The notes under the pieces are model-generated. The model searched no databases. It was not told where the DNA came from and saw only the letters and a list, made by a program, of their open reading frames with translations. The position numbers and the translations under genes are program-made. A stretch of DNA of 64,000 nucleotides from Cognataquiflexum rubidum (GTDB lineage Bacteria; Bacteroidota; Bacteroidia; Cytophagales; Cyclobacteriaceae). Numbering within the stretch: the stretch's first letter is position 1; each line of letters starts with the position of its first letter. Shown piece after piece: positions 9,448 through 18,479 of this stretch. Where the stretch lies: positions 62,001 through 126,000 of the forward strand of contig NZ_JAKZAL010000004.1 of NCBI RefSeq assembly GCF_022538115.1, read 5' to 3'.

Positions 9448-10833
9448 TTACTCAATCACATTGGTCCTTCTACCAAAAGGAGTGTTTTTATCTTTGTTTG
9501 CTTCAGTAGGCTTCTCTCTTGGAGGCCTTGGGGTTTGTACTGGTTCAGCAGGTTTGGATTGACTGGGATCTTTGGCCGCAACGTTTTGGTTGTCTCTTGG
9601 CTTGAAGTTTTTCTTCTTTTTGGAATTCTTCGAGAAACTTTTCTTTCCCTTGAAGTCACCTGACTTTTCGGAATGATGGCTTTTACTCTTGTGATCCGGG
9701 CCTGATTCAAATCCTTCCGGTAAGGGGAATTTTTCGATTTCCATCCCTATCATCTGCTCGATGCGGGAAAGTTTGTATTGGTCCTTGTCACTTACAAAAG
9801 TGATGGCTTCCCCGTTGCTGTCCGCCCTTGCGGTACGACCTACCCTATGGACATAGTCTTCAGGATCGTTAGGCGTATCATAGTTGATGACCAACTGGAT
9901 CCCGACCACATCAATTCCCCTTGAAATGATATCTGTACCAATCAAAATTTTAAGGGATTTATTCTTAAACCTTGACATGATTATTTCCCTTTCAACTTGC
10001 TCTAAATCAGAGTGAAAAGCTTCAATATCAAAATCCTTTTTTAACAACTTATACAGGTTTTTAACTTTCTCTTTGGTAGAGGCAAAAATGATCACTGCCT
10101 CATAATCCTTTTTGGAAAGGATATTTCTGACCAAAGTTTCCTTTTGGGATTCATAAACAAAATAAACCCCTTGCGTCACGTTTGCCGCAGTCTTACCGAT
10201 TGCAAGACTGATCTCTTCGGGATTATTGAGAAGTTGTTTGGAAAATTGCCTGATTTTCGGAGGCATTGTTGCAGAGAAAAGAATCGTCTGCCTGTTTTTT
10301 GGAAGGTAATTGACGATTTTTAGAATATCTTCAGAAAAACCCATGTCGAGCATCCGGTCCGCTTCATCCATGATGAGGTGCTCCAACTTTTCAAAATTGA
10401 TTTTCCCACCCGCCAATAGGGCGATCAGTCTTCCGGGCGTAGCGACGATGATTTCTGCCCCCACTTCCATGGCTTTTTTCTGCTGCTCCCAGGCAATGCC
10501 GTCACCACCGCCATAGACGGGAATTGAACTCACTCCTGTGAAGTAAGCAAATCCCTGTATCTGTTGGTCAATCTGTATCGCCAATTCCCTTGTGGGTGCC
10601 AAAATCAAAGTATTCAATCCTGTCATTCCTTCCTTCGCCATCTTGTTGAGGATCGGAAGAATAAATGCGGCTGTTTTTCCGGTTCCGGTCTGGGCACAAG
10701 CGATCAAGTCCTTGCCCTGTTGGATTACCGGAATGGCAAATTCTTGTATTGGAGTGGGTTTATCAAAACCCATGGCATCAAGTCCTTCTCTAAGGCTTGA
10801 TTCAAAATTAAAATCACTAAAATTCAAAGTCAA
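9448..10833 (-). CDS. rhlE: DEAD-box RNA helicase, RhlE type
   Basis: A 461-residue ATP-dependent RNA helicase. The Q motif is at residues 22-30 (GFDKPTPIQ), Walker A at 47-54 (AQTGTGKT), the DEAD box from Asp156, SAT in LFSATMPP, and HRVGRTARAD in the second RecA domain. The C-terminal ~80 residues are a basic, Lys/Ser/Pro-rich tail typical of RhlE proteins that bind structured RNA. It probably helps ribosome assembly, mRNA decay or cold adaptation. The frame is preceded by a stop codon just before a TTG at 10833, so initiation must be at TTG (10833 or 10827). It follows the DoxX gene by five bases. Confidence 0.92.
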   Translation of the reverse strand: MTLNFSDFNFESSLREGLDAMGFDKPTPIQEFAIPVIQQGKDLIACAQTGTGKTAAFILPILNKMAKEGMTGLNTLILAPTRELAIQIDQQIQGFAYFTGVSSIPVYGGGDGIAWEQQKKAMEVGAEIIVATPGRLIALLAGGKINFEKLEHLIMDEADRMLDMGFSEDILKIVNYLPKNRQTILFSATMPPKIRQFSKQLLNNPEEISLAIGKTAANVTQGVYFVYESQKETLVRNILSKKDYEAVIIFASTKEKVKNLYKLLKKDFDIEAFHSDLEQVEREIIMSRFKNKSLKILIGTDIISRGIDVVGIQLVINYDTPNDPEDYVHRVGRTARADSNGEAITFVSDKDQYKLSRIEQMIGMEIEKFPLPEGFESGPDHKSKSHHSEKSGDFKGKKSFSKNSKKKKNFKPRDNQNVAAKDPSQSKPAEPVQTPRPPREKPTEANKDKNTPFGRRTNVIE

Positions 10834-10838
10834 TCAGT

Positions 10839-11183
10839 TTAAACGTATAAATAGGCCCAGGCAATAAGCGCAAATTGTAATGGCAGTCTCAGGAATAGGG
10901 CCCATTTTGGTATTCCTTTGTCACCTTTTTGATACATATAAATATTGGCAGGAAAAACAGCCAAAAGAAGCAAAATCACTCCAATTGCGGAAATTGTCCT
11001 TGTAGATTCAAATAACAACCCGACACCAAAAATTATTTCAAACATTCCGGCTATGGCATTCAACACCTTTGGGTGAGGAAAGTAAGGTGGAATGATTTTG
11101 ATGAACATTCTTGGTTTTACAAAATGCATGGTTCCTGCAAAAACAAAAAAACCAGCCATTAAGTAAAGAAAAAATAAGTACAT
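10839..11183 (-). CDS. DoxX-like small membrane protein
   Basis: A 114-residue inner-membrane protein with four predicted helices (about residues 2-17, 43-60, 64-80 and 93-112). The conserved DoxX/DoxD-like features include GTMHFVKPRMF near residue 17 and the FEIIFGVGLL helix. Members of this family are linked to quinone or thiosulfate redox chemistry and to oxidative-stress complexes, but most are uncharacterised. It is the first gene of the pair with rhlE, whose TTG start lies just behind its stop codon. The ATG at 11183 places the first helix right at the N-terminus. Confidence 0.8.
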   Translation of the reverse strand: MYLFFLYLMAGFFVFAGTMHFVKPRMFIKIIPPYFPHPKVLNAIAGMFEIIFGVGLLFESTRTISAIGVILLLLAVFPANIYMYQKGDKGIPKWALFLRLPLQFALIAWAYLYV

Positions 11184-11317
11184 GGATTTTTGTTCCTGTT
11201 ATTCCAAATCAATAATTATATTCAAGTGTTAAATGTAGGATAACATAGTCAGATTACAAAACAAATGCCATTCCTAACTATTTACTATCAATACTTTAAA
11301 CCAATATAAATAGCTAA

Positions 11318-12379
11318 ATGATCAGATCTAAGGTGTTGTTGATTATGATTTCGCTTCTGACTTTTTCAGCAAATGAATTAATTGCTCAACGGTACTCACT
11401 GACGGGAATCTTAAGAAACGGGGCAACTGAAGAATTGATCTCAGGTGCCCAGGTGACTTTAAAAGATTTTGCTTTTTCTGCTGTTTCCAATGAATCAGGA
11501 AAGTTTACAATAGACAGTGTTTTTACAAATACCTATGTCCTGAATGTTAAAATGGGCGGATTTCAGTCCTATCAGGCACAGATTCAGGTTAAAGATGATT
11601 TGAATTTGGGAGTAATCACCCTATTTCCGATGGGCTTTGAAGATGAGACCGGTGCCGCCTTGCAAAAAACAATCAGAGCCACCAATATTACCGAATTATT
11701 CAACAAAAGACCAAATTTTATCGGAGGAAATTCCATTTATGGAATTCCCCCTGAACCAAAAAAACTACAAGGAAACTTTTATTTGGATACAAAATGGAAT
11801 AAAGCTTCCATCCTACTCTATAAAGATGAACAATTGATAGAGGGATATTTCGTGAGGTATAACATAAACAGCAACAATTTTGAACTGAGGTCAGAAAATT
11901 CAGAAGACGCTACCACTGTACCCGGATTAAGGGTGAGAAACATTGTTTGGATAGATTCAGAACATGGAGTCCCAAGGTATTTTATCAATGGCATGGATTT
12001 CAAAGATGAAGGTTCGCCCATAGCTGGATTTTTTGAAGTGTTGGTAGATGGAAAACTGCCCTTGGTCAGAAGAACAATCGCCTCCATCAGAGAATCAAAT
12101 TACAACCAAGCCTTAATGGTCGGTGAACCTGATGACAGGGTGGTAAAAAGGTACGTTTATTACTATATCGAAGGCAAAAATGTCATCGAAATCCCTACAA
12201 ACAAGAAAAAAATATTTACGATTTTCGGTGAAAACCAAGCTGAAATGGAAGCATTTGCCGAAAGCAACAAACTCAATCTCAAAGAAGCTTCTTCCCTTTT
12301 CAGTTTATTCACCCAATACAACAGCAAATTTGAGGGCTTTGACCCTTTACTACCCAAATTAATCGACAATCAGCCATGA
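11318..12379 (+). CDS. Exported protein with CarboxypepD-regulatory-like N-terminal domain
   Basis: A 353-residue protein with a signal peptide (residues 1-23, ending LIAQ). Residues 25-100 form a carboxypeptidase-D regulatory-like beta-sandwich (LTGILRNGATEELISGAQVTL), the same module found at the N-terminus of TonB-dependent receptors. The rest is not recognised; it contains several aromatic-rich strands and resembles uncharacterised Bacteroidota surface proteins. No TonB box or barrel is present. Its stop overlaps the start of the GGT-like gene at 12376 in an ATGA arrangement, so the pair is translationally coupled and the protein may anchor or assist that enzyme. Confidence 0.72.
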   Translation: MIRSKVLLIMISLLTFSANELIAQRYSLTGILRNGATEELISGAQVTLKDFAFSAVSNESGKFTIDSVFTNTYVLNVKMGGFQSYQAQIQVKDDLNLGVITLFPMGFEDETGAALQKTIRATNITELFNKRPNFIGGNSIYGIPPEPKKLQGNFYLDTKWNKASILLYKDEQLIEGYFVRYNINSNNFELRSENSEDATTVPGLRVRNIVWIDSEHGVPRYFINGMDFKDEGSPIAGFFEVLVDGKLPLVRRTIASIRESNYNQALMVGEPDDRVVKRYVYYYIEGKNVIEIPTNKKKIFTIFGENQAEMEAFAESNKLNLKEASSLFSLFTQYNSKFEGFDPLLPKLIDNQP

Positions 12380-14220
12380 TAAAGAAATCTCTAATTCTTC
12401 TGTTCCTCAGTTTTTGCTTTGTAAGTGCATTTGCACAAACCCAAAAACCACCTTTACATGGAAAGCATTGGATGGCCATCACGGGTAAACCGCTCGGTGC
12501 TACAGCCGGCGCCATGATATTCAACCAAGGGGGAAATGCCATAGACGCTTCCTGCGCGATGTTAGCGGCAGTTTGTACCATGTGGGATGTATTGAGTTGG
12601 GGGGGCGAAACGCAGGCATTGATTTACAATCCCAAAACCGGAAAAGTCATTGCCATCAATGCCATGGGAATCGCGCCGACAGGTGCTACAGTGGATTTTT
12701 TCAAAGAAAAAGGAATGACCTATCCACCTGAATTTGGTCCCTTGGCCGCAACTACTCCCGGAACACCGGGTGGATTGATGACCATCTTGGCCGAATATGG
12801 CACAATGAGTTTGGAACAGGTACTCGCCCCTGCTATGGAAATGGCAAAAGGATATCCAATCGAAGCCCAGACTGCAAACATGATCGAAAGGAATAAGGAC
12901 AAAATCAAGGAATGGCCTTATTCAAAGAAGGTGTTTTTGCCCCATTTGGGAGAAGAAAGAGAAGCTCCCTATGCGGGAGAAGTTTTTGTGCAGGAAGATC
13001 TGTATCAGACTTTGAAAAAATTGGTGGATACAGAAAAAGCTGCGCTCGCTTCGGGAAAATCAAGGAAAGAAGCCATTTATGCAGCCTATGAGCGTTTTTA
13101 CAAGGGAGATATTGCTGCTGAAATTGTAAGAGGAGCAAGAGAACAGGGCGGTCTTTTCACCATGGAAGATTTTGCCAAATGGAAAGTGAAAATCGAAGAA
13201 CCGCTGAAAGTAAATTACAAAGGCATAGATGTCTACAAACTTCAGGAATGGACCCAAGGTCCGGCATTGCTCCAAAGTCTGAATATCCTGGAAAATTTTG
13301 ACCTCAAGTCAATGGGATACAATTCAGCCAATTATATCAATACAGTCTATCAAAGCATGAGTTTGGCATTTTCTGACAGGGATTTCTATTACGGTGACCC
13401 TGATTTTACTCCAAAAAGCCCGATGAAAGGCTTGCTTTCCAAAGAATATGCGAAAGACCGGGCAAAACTGATCAAAGAAAAGAACGATCCCGAAATCGGC
13501 CCGGGTGACCCCTACCCTTTTCAGGGAGAAACCAATCCTTTTAAACATCTCTTGGTAAACAGAAAAGAAGCCTTGGTGTACGACCGGCCTGAACTGCCGA
13601 TCCAAGGCTTGGACGATCCTTTTCTGGACCATTTTCTTGCAGGCACGACCTCCATACAGGCAGCTGATGCAGAAGGTTGGGTCGTTTCTATCACGCCTTC
13701 AGGAGGGTGGATTCCGGCGACCATCGCAGGAAATACAGGAGTTGGCATGAGTCAGCGGATGCAGAGCTTCGTATTGGACGAAAGGCTCAATCCCTTCAAT
13801 GTCCTTGAACCGGGAAAAAGACCAAGGGTAACCCTGACCCCAAGTATGGCACTGAAAGATGGTAAACCCTTCTTGTCCTTTGCGGTGCAGGGTGGGGATA
13901 CCCAAGACCAGGATTTATTGCAGTTATTTTTGAATATCGTGGAGTTTGGAATGACCGTACAGGAAGCTGCAGAGGCAGCCAATATCCATAATTACCAGAT
14001 CCAATCTTCCTTTGGAGCGCATGAGTCAAAACCTGGGTCCATCACGCTCAACAATCAGGTTCCTGCTTGGGTAAGAAAAGACTTGCAAAATAGAGGCTAT
14101 AAGCCAAACATGCTTGAAAGAACTTCAGGCCCACTCAATGCCATTTGGTTTGATTGGAAGCATGGGACATTTTGGGGAGGTTCAAGCAACCACGGCGAAG
14201 ATTATGGGATAGCCTGGTAG
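12376..14220 (+). CDS. Gamma-glutamyltransferase-family Ntn hydrolase, divergent
   Basis: A 614-residue exported enzyme with signal peptide to about residue 20 (SAFAQ). The GGT fold is clear from MIFNQGGNAIDAS near the N-terminus, GPLAATTPGTPGGL, and the central catalytic site GTTSIQAAD, where Thr424 aligns with the GGT nucleophile. The usual TTHYSVVD is thus altered to TTSIQAAD, and several substrate residues of classical GGT are absent. It may be an acylase or a GGT with different acceptor use rather than a glutathione hydrolase. It overlaps the upstream CarboxypepD-domain gene by four bases. It is longer than, and clearly different from, the GGT at 3349. Confidence 0.85.
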   Translation: MIKKSLILLFLSFCFVSAFAQTQKPPLHGKHWMAITGKPLGATAGAMIFNQGGNAIDASCAMLAAVCTMWDVLSWGGETQALIYNPKTGKVIAINAMGIAPTGATVDFFKEKGMTYPPEFGPLAATTPGTPGGLMTILAEYGTMSLEQVLAPAMEMAKGYPIEAQTANMIERNKDKIKEWPYSKKVFLPHLGEEREAPYAGEVFVQEDLYQTLKKLVDTEKAALASGKSRKEAIYAAYERFYKGDIAAEIVRGAREQGGLFTMEDFAKWKVKIEEPLKVNYKGIDVYKLQEWTQGPALLQSLNILENFDLKSMGYNSANYINTVYQSMSLAFSDRDFYYGDPDFTPKSPMKGLLSKEYAKDRAKLIKEKNDPEIGPGDPYPFQGETNPFKHLLVNRKEALVYDRPELPIQGLDDPFLDHFLAGTTSIQAADAEGWVVSITPSGGWIPATIAGNTGVGMSQRMQSFVLDERLNPFNVLEPGKRPRVTLTPSMALKDGKPFLSFAVQGGDTQDQDLLQLFLNIVEFGMTVQEAAEAANIHNYQIQSSFGAHESKPGSITLNNQVPAWVRKDLQNRGYKPNMLERTSGPLNAIWFDWKHGTFWGGSSNHGEDYGIAW

Positions 14221-14248
14221 AAATTGTTGCTTTCTAAATGCCCGTGGT

Positions 14249-16612
14249 TTATTCATTTCTCAGGGAATCAACAGGATTGGACAAGGCAGCTTTCATGGAT
14301 TGGTAGGTAACAGACAGGAGGGCAATCCCCAACAATGACATCGTGGTAAACAGGTATGCCCAAACGCTGAGTTGGGTATGGAAAGCAAATTCAGCCAAAT
14401 ACATTTTAGAGAAATACCATGCCAAAGGAAACCCTAAAAGCACACCGATAAATACCAACCTGAAAAAATCCTTTCCCAACAATAAGATCAATTGACCGGA
14501 GGATGCGCCCATTACTTTTCTGATTCCCATTTCTTTGACTCTTTTAGAGGCTGAAAAAGAGGACAGACCGAATAATCCCAAACAGGCTATGAGTACCGCT
14601 ATGCCCGTAAATCCCATGGAAAGCTTGCCTATGACTTGTTCCATTTGGTATTCTCTTTGGAATGCTTCATCCAAAAAAGTATACTCAAAAGGATAATCAG
14701 GGCTATATTTTTTCATTGTGGCTTCCATATGGCTCAAAGTTTCCTCCATTCCATATTCGGGATTTGTCCGGACATAGTAGTGGAATCCGAGGTTAGGGCT
14801 GTACAAAAAAACCATCGGCTCGATGTTTTCCCTCAGGTTATTGTTGTGAAAATCTTCCGTAACGCCGATCACCTGACCTAGACCATGCCAAGCCTCCAAC
14901 TCAGACCCGATTATTTCATCTTGGGAGATTCCCATAACTTCCATGGCTTTTCGATTGATGATATATTTTGGATTTTCGGGGTTTTGGTCCGGAGAAAAAT
15001 TGGAGCCTGTGACAAATGGAATTCCCATAGTAGGTAGGAAATCTTCATCACAGCGGAGTATTTTGAAGGTGATGTTATCACTTTCAGACTTACCATTCCA
15101 CGAAATATCATTGGCAGTAATCGGGATTGACAGAATATCACTTCCCCCAAGGCCCACACGTTCTATCCCCACAAAATTTTGGAGGTCATTTTTAAAAGCC
15201 CCGTGATTTTTCAAAATGGACTCTTGGGCATCAATTACAATGATTTGTTCCTTTTGGTATCCAAGGTTCTTGTTGCTGATAAACTCAATTTGTTTGTAAA
15301 CAGCCAAGCTGCATATGATCAAAATAGTAGACAAAGCCAATTGACCTACTACCAGGGATTTTCTTAAGGTTGTTCCTTTTAACTGTGAACCTGAATCTCC
15401 TTTTAAAACCGCCACAGGTCTAAAGGAAGAAAGAAAAAAAGCAGGATAAGACCCTGCCAAGAGGCCACATGCCAAAGTCAATATAACCACTCCGAAGAGG
15501 ATTATTGAATCGGTATTTTCCAAAGAAATATTTTTCTCCGTCAATTCATTGAAATAAGGCAAAATCAGACTGGCCAAAGCAATGGCTACCATAAGACCAA
15601 AAAATGAAAGCAGCATGGATTCAAGGAGGAATTGCTTTACCAAACCTGTTTTTCCTGCTCCGATCGCTTTCCTTATACCGATCTCTTTGCTACGTGTGGT
15701 CGATCTAGCAGTGGCAAGGTTCATAAAATTGATGCAGGCCATCACAAGAATCAAAATACCGATCACAGAAAACAGCCATAATTGGTCTATTCTTCCTCCG
15801 GCAATTTGTCCGTTTTCAAATTTGTTGTACAGCCTGGATTTTGTAAACTGGAATAAAAAGGGCGTGCTGGTACATTCAGCACAGTTTTTCTTGATCAGGC
15901 TGGAAATTTTCTGATTTGTCGCATCCAGATCGGCCTCCTCGTGCAAGGCGACGTAAGTTCGAGATCCCCCACTCTGCCAATTTCTGGTCCAAGGGTTTTC
16001 TTCTTTGAACAGGTCAAATGGCAGGACAAAATCAAACTTGATACTTGAATTTGAAGGTACATCCAAGAAGACACTGCTGACCATCATATCATGCTTCCCA
16101 TCTACAATAATGACTCTGCCTATTGGATCAGAACTACCAAATAATTTTTTGGAGAGGCTTTCTGAAATGGCAATGACTTTTCGGTTGGCAAGGGGATTCA
16201 CCTTGTCTCCTTTTACAACGGGAAAACTAAAAATCTGAAACAACCCGGGATCACCGTAAATGCCATTTTGAAGGAATGCCTTATCTCCTGATTTTAGGAG
16301 AAGCTCGGCGTCCATGCTTGTCTGTGAAACAATCTCCACCTCCGGAATGTCACTTTTTATCACCTCAGCGAGATTCACCGGGGTAGCGCCATAAGTGGAT
16401 ATGGAACCGTCCGCGTAGGTATTGTTGAGCATGACAGTAAAAATTCTTTCCGAATTGCTGTGGAATCGGTCAAATTTCCATTCGTCATGGATCCATAAAA
16501 AAATGAGCAGGCAAGTTGCCAAGCCAACACCCAATCCGACAATATTGATGAGGGAATAGCTTTTGTGACGGATTATATTTCTCAGGGAAACCTTAAAGTA
16601 ATTTGAAATCAT
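14249..16612 (-). CDS. ABC transporter permease, MacB/FtsX type
   Basis: A 787-residue inner-membrane protein with two tandem MacB_PCD-FtsX units. Each has an N-terminal helix, a large extracytoplasmic domain and three C-terminal helices. The first unit begins NYFKVSLRNIIRHKSYSLINIVG, and conserved EIGIRKAIGAG and EMGIRKVMGAS coupling loops are visible in each FtsX domain. Such Bacteroidota permeases couple ATP hydrolysis to mechanical transmission across the periplasm, often in export or stress defence. No ATPase or adaptor gene is adjacent, so its partner is encoded elsewhere. The ATG at 16612 is chosen because the upstream 16 residues (Cys/His/Pro-rich) are not part of the family. Confidence 0.87.
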   Translation of the reverse strand: MISNYFKVSLRNIIRHKSYSLINIVGLGVGLATCLLIFLWIHDEWKFDRFHSNSERIFTVMLNNTYADGSISTYGATPVNLAEVIKSDIPEVEIVSQTSMDAELLLKSGDKAFLQNGIYGDPGLFQIFSFPVVKGDKVNPLANRKVIAISESLSKKLFGSSDPIGRVIIVDGKHDMMVSSVFLDVPSNSSIKFDFVLPFDLFKEENPWTRNWQSGGSRTYVALHEEADLDATNQKISSLIKKNCAECTSTPFLFQFTKSRLYNKFENGQIAGGRIDQLWLFSVIGILILVMACINFMNLATARSTTRSKEIGIRKAIGAGKTGLVKQFLLESMLLSFFGLMVAIALASLILPYFNELTEKNISLENTDSIILFGVVILTLACGLLAGSYPAFFLSSFRPVAVLKGDSGSQLKGTTLRKSLVVGQLALSTILIICSLAVYKQIEFISNKNLGYQKEQIIVIDAQESILKNHGAFKNDLQNFVGIERVGLGGSDILSIPITANDISWNGKSESDNITFKILRCDEDFLPTMGIPFVTGSNFSPDQNPENPKYIINRKAMEVMGISQDEIIGSELEAWHGLGQVIGVTEDFHNNNLRENIEPMVFLYSPNLGFHYYVRTNPEYGMEETLSHMEATMKKYSPDYPFEYTFLDEAFQREYQMEQVIGKLSMGFTGIAVLIACLGLFGLSSFSASKRVKEMGIRKVMGASSGQLILLLGKDFFRLVFIGVLLGFPLAWYFSKMYLAEFAFHTQLSVWAYLFTTMSLLGIALLSVTYQSMKAALSNPVDSLRNE

Positions 16613-16741
16613 TATGGGAAAAGGATGAAGTGGCTTTGGACAGGAATGACAGCAGGACAAGGATCAAGCCAAAGAAAGGCCTGAAATTATTGAAAAAACG
16701 ACATTTAACAACTCCCCTTTGTCCGAAGACGGTCTTTAATG

Positions 16742-16792
16742 TTCACTTACGACCAAAATCAATCCCCCTCTGACAGGTATTAGGTAAGTGAA
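16742..16792. promoter_or_regulatory. Inverted repeat in the divergent permease-tyrS region
   Basis: TTCACTTAC at 16742-16750 is exactly repeated in reverse as GTAAGTGAA at 16784-16792, with 33 bases between. It lies in the 270-base spacer between the divergent permease and tyrS genes and could be a pair of regulator half-sites or a leader structure. No function can be assigned. Confidence 0.3.
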
Positions 16793-16848
16793 TTCAATTT
16801 CCGATTCAAGAATTCGCACTATTTCTCTGAATGAGGAATTCAAAAAAC

Positions 16849-16856
16849 TATATTTG
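16849..16856 (+). promoter_or_regulatory. Candidate -7 element of the tyrS promoter
   Basis: TATATTTG is a full match to TAnnTTTG, 25 bases before the chosen tyrS ATG at 16882. This position argues against the longer version of the gene that would start at 16831, upstream of the element. Confidence 0.5.
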
Positions 16857-16881
16857 CACCTTCAAAAAATCAGAGTTTCCC

Positions 16882-18177
16882 ATGAATAACTTTATTGAAG
16901 AGCTGCGCTGGAGAGGAATGCTTCAGGATATGACCCCGGAGATCGAAGAATACCTGAACAAAGGAATGGCATCTGCCTACCTTGGATTCGATCCGACAGC
17001 TGATTCATTGCATATCGGTCACCTTGTCGGGGTGATGACTTTGCTCCATTTCCAAAGGGCGGGCCACAAACCTTATGCGCTCGTGGGAGGGGCTACAGGG
17101 ATGATCGGTGATCCGAGTTTCAAGTCAGCAGAAAGAAACCTTTTGGACAAAGCCACTTTGGACCACAACGTGTCATGCCTTCAAAAGCAATTGTCCCATT
17201 TTTTGGACTTCAGAGAAGGAACTTCGAATAAGGCCGAACTGGTCAATAACTACGATTGGATGTCCCAATTTTCGTTTTTGGAATTCATCCGGGATGTGGG
17301 CAAATACATTACCGTAAACTACATGATGGCCAAGGATTCGGTCAAAAGAAGATTGGAAGACGGAAATGGCCTGTCATTTACAGAGTTCTCCTACCAACTG
17401 ATCCAAGGATACGATTTCTATCATTTGTGGAAAAACAAGGATGTAGCCATCCAACTCGGCGGTTCGGACCAATGGGGAAATATCGTCACCGGTACTGAAT
17501 TGATCCGCAAAATGGAAGGTGGAAGTGCCTATGCGCTGACTGTCCCTTTGATTACCAAAGCTGACGGTACCAAGTTTGGAAAGACTGAAAGCGGTTCTGT
17601 TTGGCTCGATCCTGAGAAGACCTCACCCTATGCATTTTTCCAGTTTTGGCTGAATGTCTCTGATGAAGATGCGTCTAAGTATATCAGGATTTTTACGGTT
17701 TTGGATCAGGAAACTGTTCTAGACTTGGAAAAAGAACAGGCTCAAGCGCCTCACCTCAGGGTAATCCAAAAAGAAATCGCCAAGCAGGTCACCATCATGG
17801 TGCATGGAGAAAATGAATACAACATGGCCGTAAAAGCCTCAGAAATTCTTTTTGGGAAATCATCCACCGAGGATCTCGCCACACTCAATGAACGGACATT
17901 CCTGCAGGTGTTTGATGGCGTACCACAGGCCGAGATTTCTAAATCTGAGTTTGAGTCGGCTGCAAATGTGGTAGACTTACTGTCAGAAAAAACCAATGGA
18001 CTTATCTTTCCTTCAAAAGGCGAGGCAAGAAAAATGATTCAGGGAGGCGGGGTTTCGATCAACAAAGAGAAAGTTACAGACCCCAACCAAGGTCTTTCTT
18101 TTTCACTGCTTCAGGGGAAGTACTTATTGGTCCAAAAAGGTAAAAAACAGTATTACATCATATCTATAATTGCTTGA
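16882..18177 (+). CDS. tyrS: Tyrosyl-tRNA synthetase
   Basis: A 431-residue class I aminoacyl-tRNA synthetase that charges tRNA-Tyr. The HIGH signature is at residues 44-47 (LHIGHLVG) and the KMSKS-equivalent is KFGKT at 231-235, as in bacterial TyrRS of the TyrS (not TyrZ) type. The tyrosine pocket motif GSDQWGNI is present. A C-terminal S4 RNA-binding domain occupies about residues 355-431 ([15 protein letters not shown] onward). The start at 16882 ([10 protein letters not shown]) gives the normal family N-terminus, and the -7 element just upstream supports it. It is transcribed alone. A TIR-type repeat begins about ten bases behind the stop. Confidence 0.97.
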   Translation: MNNFIEELRWRGMLQDMTPEIEEYLNKGMASAYLGFDPTADSLHIGHLVGVMTLLHFQRAGHKPYALVGGATGMIGDPSFKSAERNLLDKATLDHNVSCLQKQLSHFLDFREGTSNKAELVNNYDWMSQFSFLEFIRDVGKYITVNYMMAKDSVKRRLEDGNGLSFTEFSYQLIQGYDFYHLWKNKDVAIQLGGSDQWGNIVTGTELIRKMEGGSAYALTVPLITKADGTKFGKTESGSVWLDPEKTSPYAFFQFWLNVSDEDASKYIRIFTVLDQETVLDLEKEQAQAPHLRVIQKEIAKQVTIMVHGENEYNMAVKASEILFGKSSTEDLATLNERTFLQVFDGVPQAEISKSEFESAANVVDLLSEKTNGLIFPSKGEARKMIQGGGVSINKEKVTDPNQGLSFSLLQGKYLLVQKGKKQYYIISIIA

Positions 18178-18187
18178 TATAAATTTA

Positions 18188-18348
18188 CATGGATATACGC
18201 TTCTTTGCCAGTAACCCTATTTTCTTCTTCATGGGGACGGATCCCGATAGCTATCGGGAGAAAGTCGGAAGACCGATGTACCGGATATTTCAGTCTGCAG
18301 ACAAAAATTTAAATGGATATCCAATCTACTGGCATAATTGTGTACATA
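18188..18348 (+). repeat. Dispersed TIR-type repeat, copy F2b
   Basis: The segment starts TGGATATACGCTTCTTTGCC about ten bases after the tyrS stop, contains an internal palindrome CCCGATAGCTATCGGG at 18243-18258 and GGAAGACCGATGTACCGG, and ends near AATCTACTGGCATAATTG. The two ends are imperfect inverted repeats. It aligns with 36470-36602 read in reverse and with 5148-5239. It has no coding capacity. The remaining bases up to 18479 are AT-rich and show nothing else I can name. Confidence 0.75.
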
Positions 18349-18479
18349 CATTTAATTTTAGGTTTAGATCAATCGAGATGGTTAGGTAAGGTTAAAATGA
18401 TCTTACCTGACTATTCTCGAACCTGATTTGTTTTTTCATGGGTATTTGCAGTTCCATTTCAACATTTGTTTTAAGCAGA

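Noticed and set aside
18189-18389. Open frame behind tyrS
   Set aside because: It lies inside repeat F2b and starts in its terminal repeat; it has no family resemblance.
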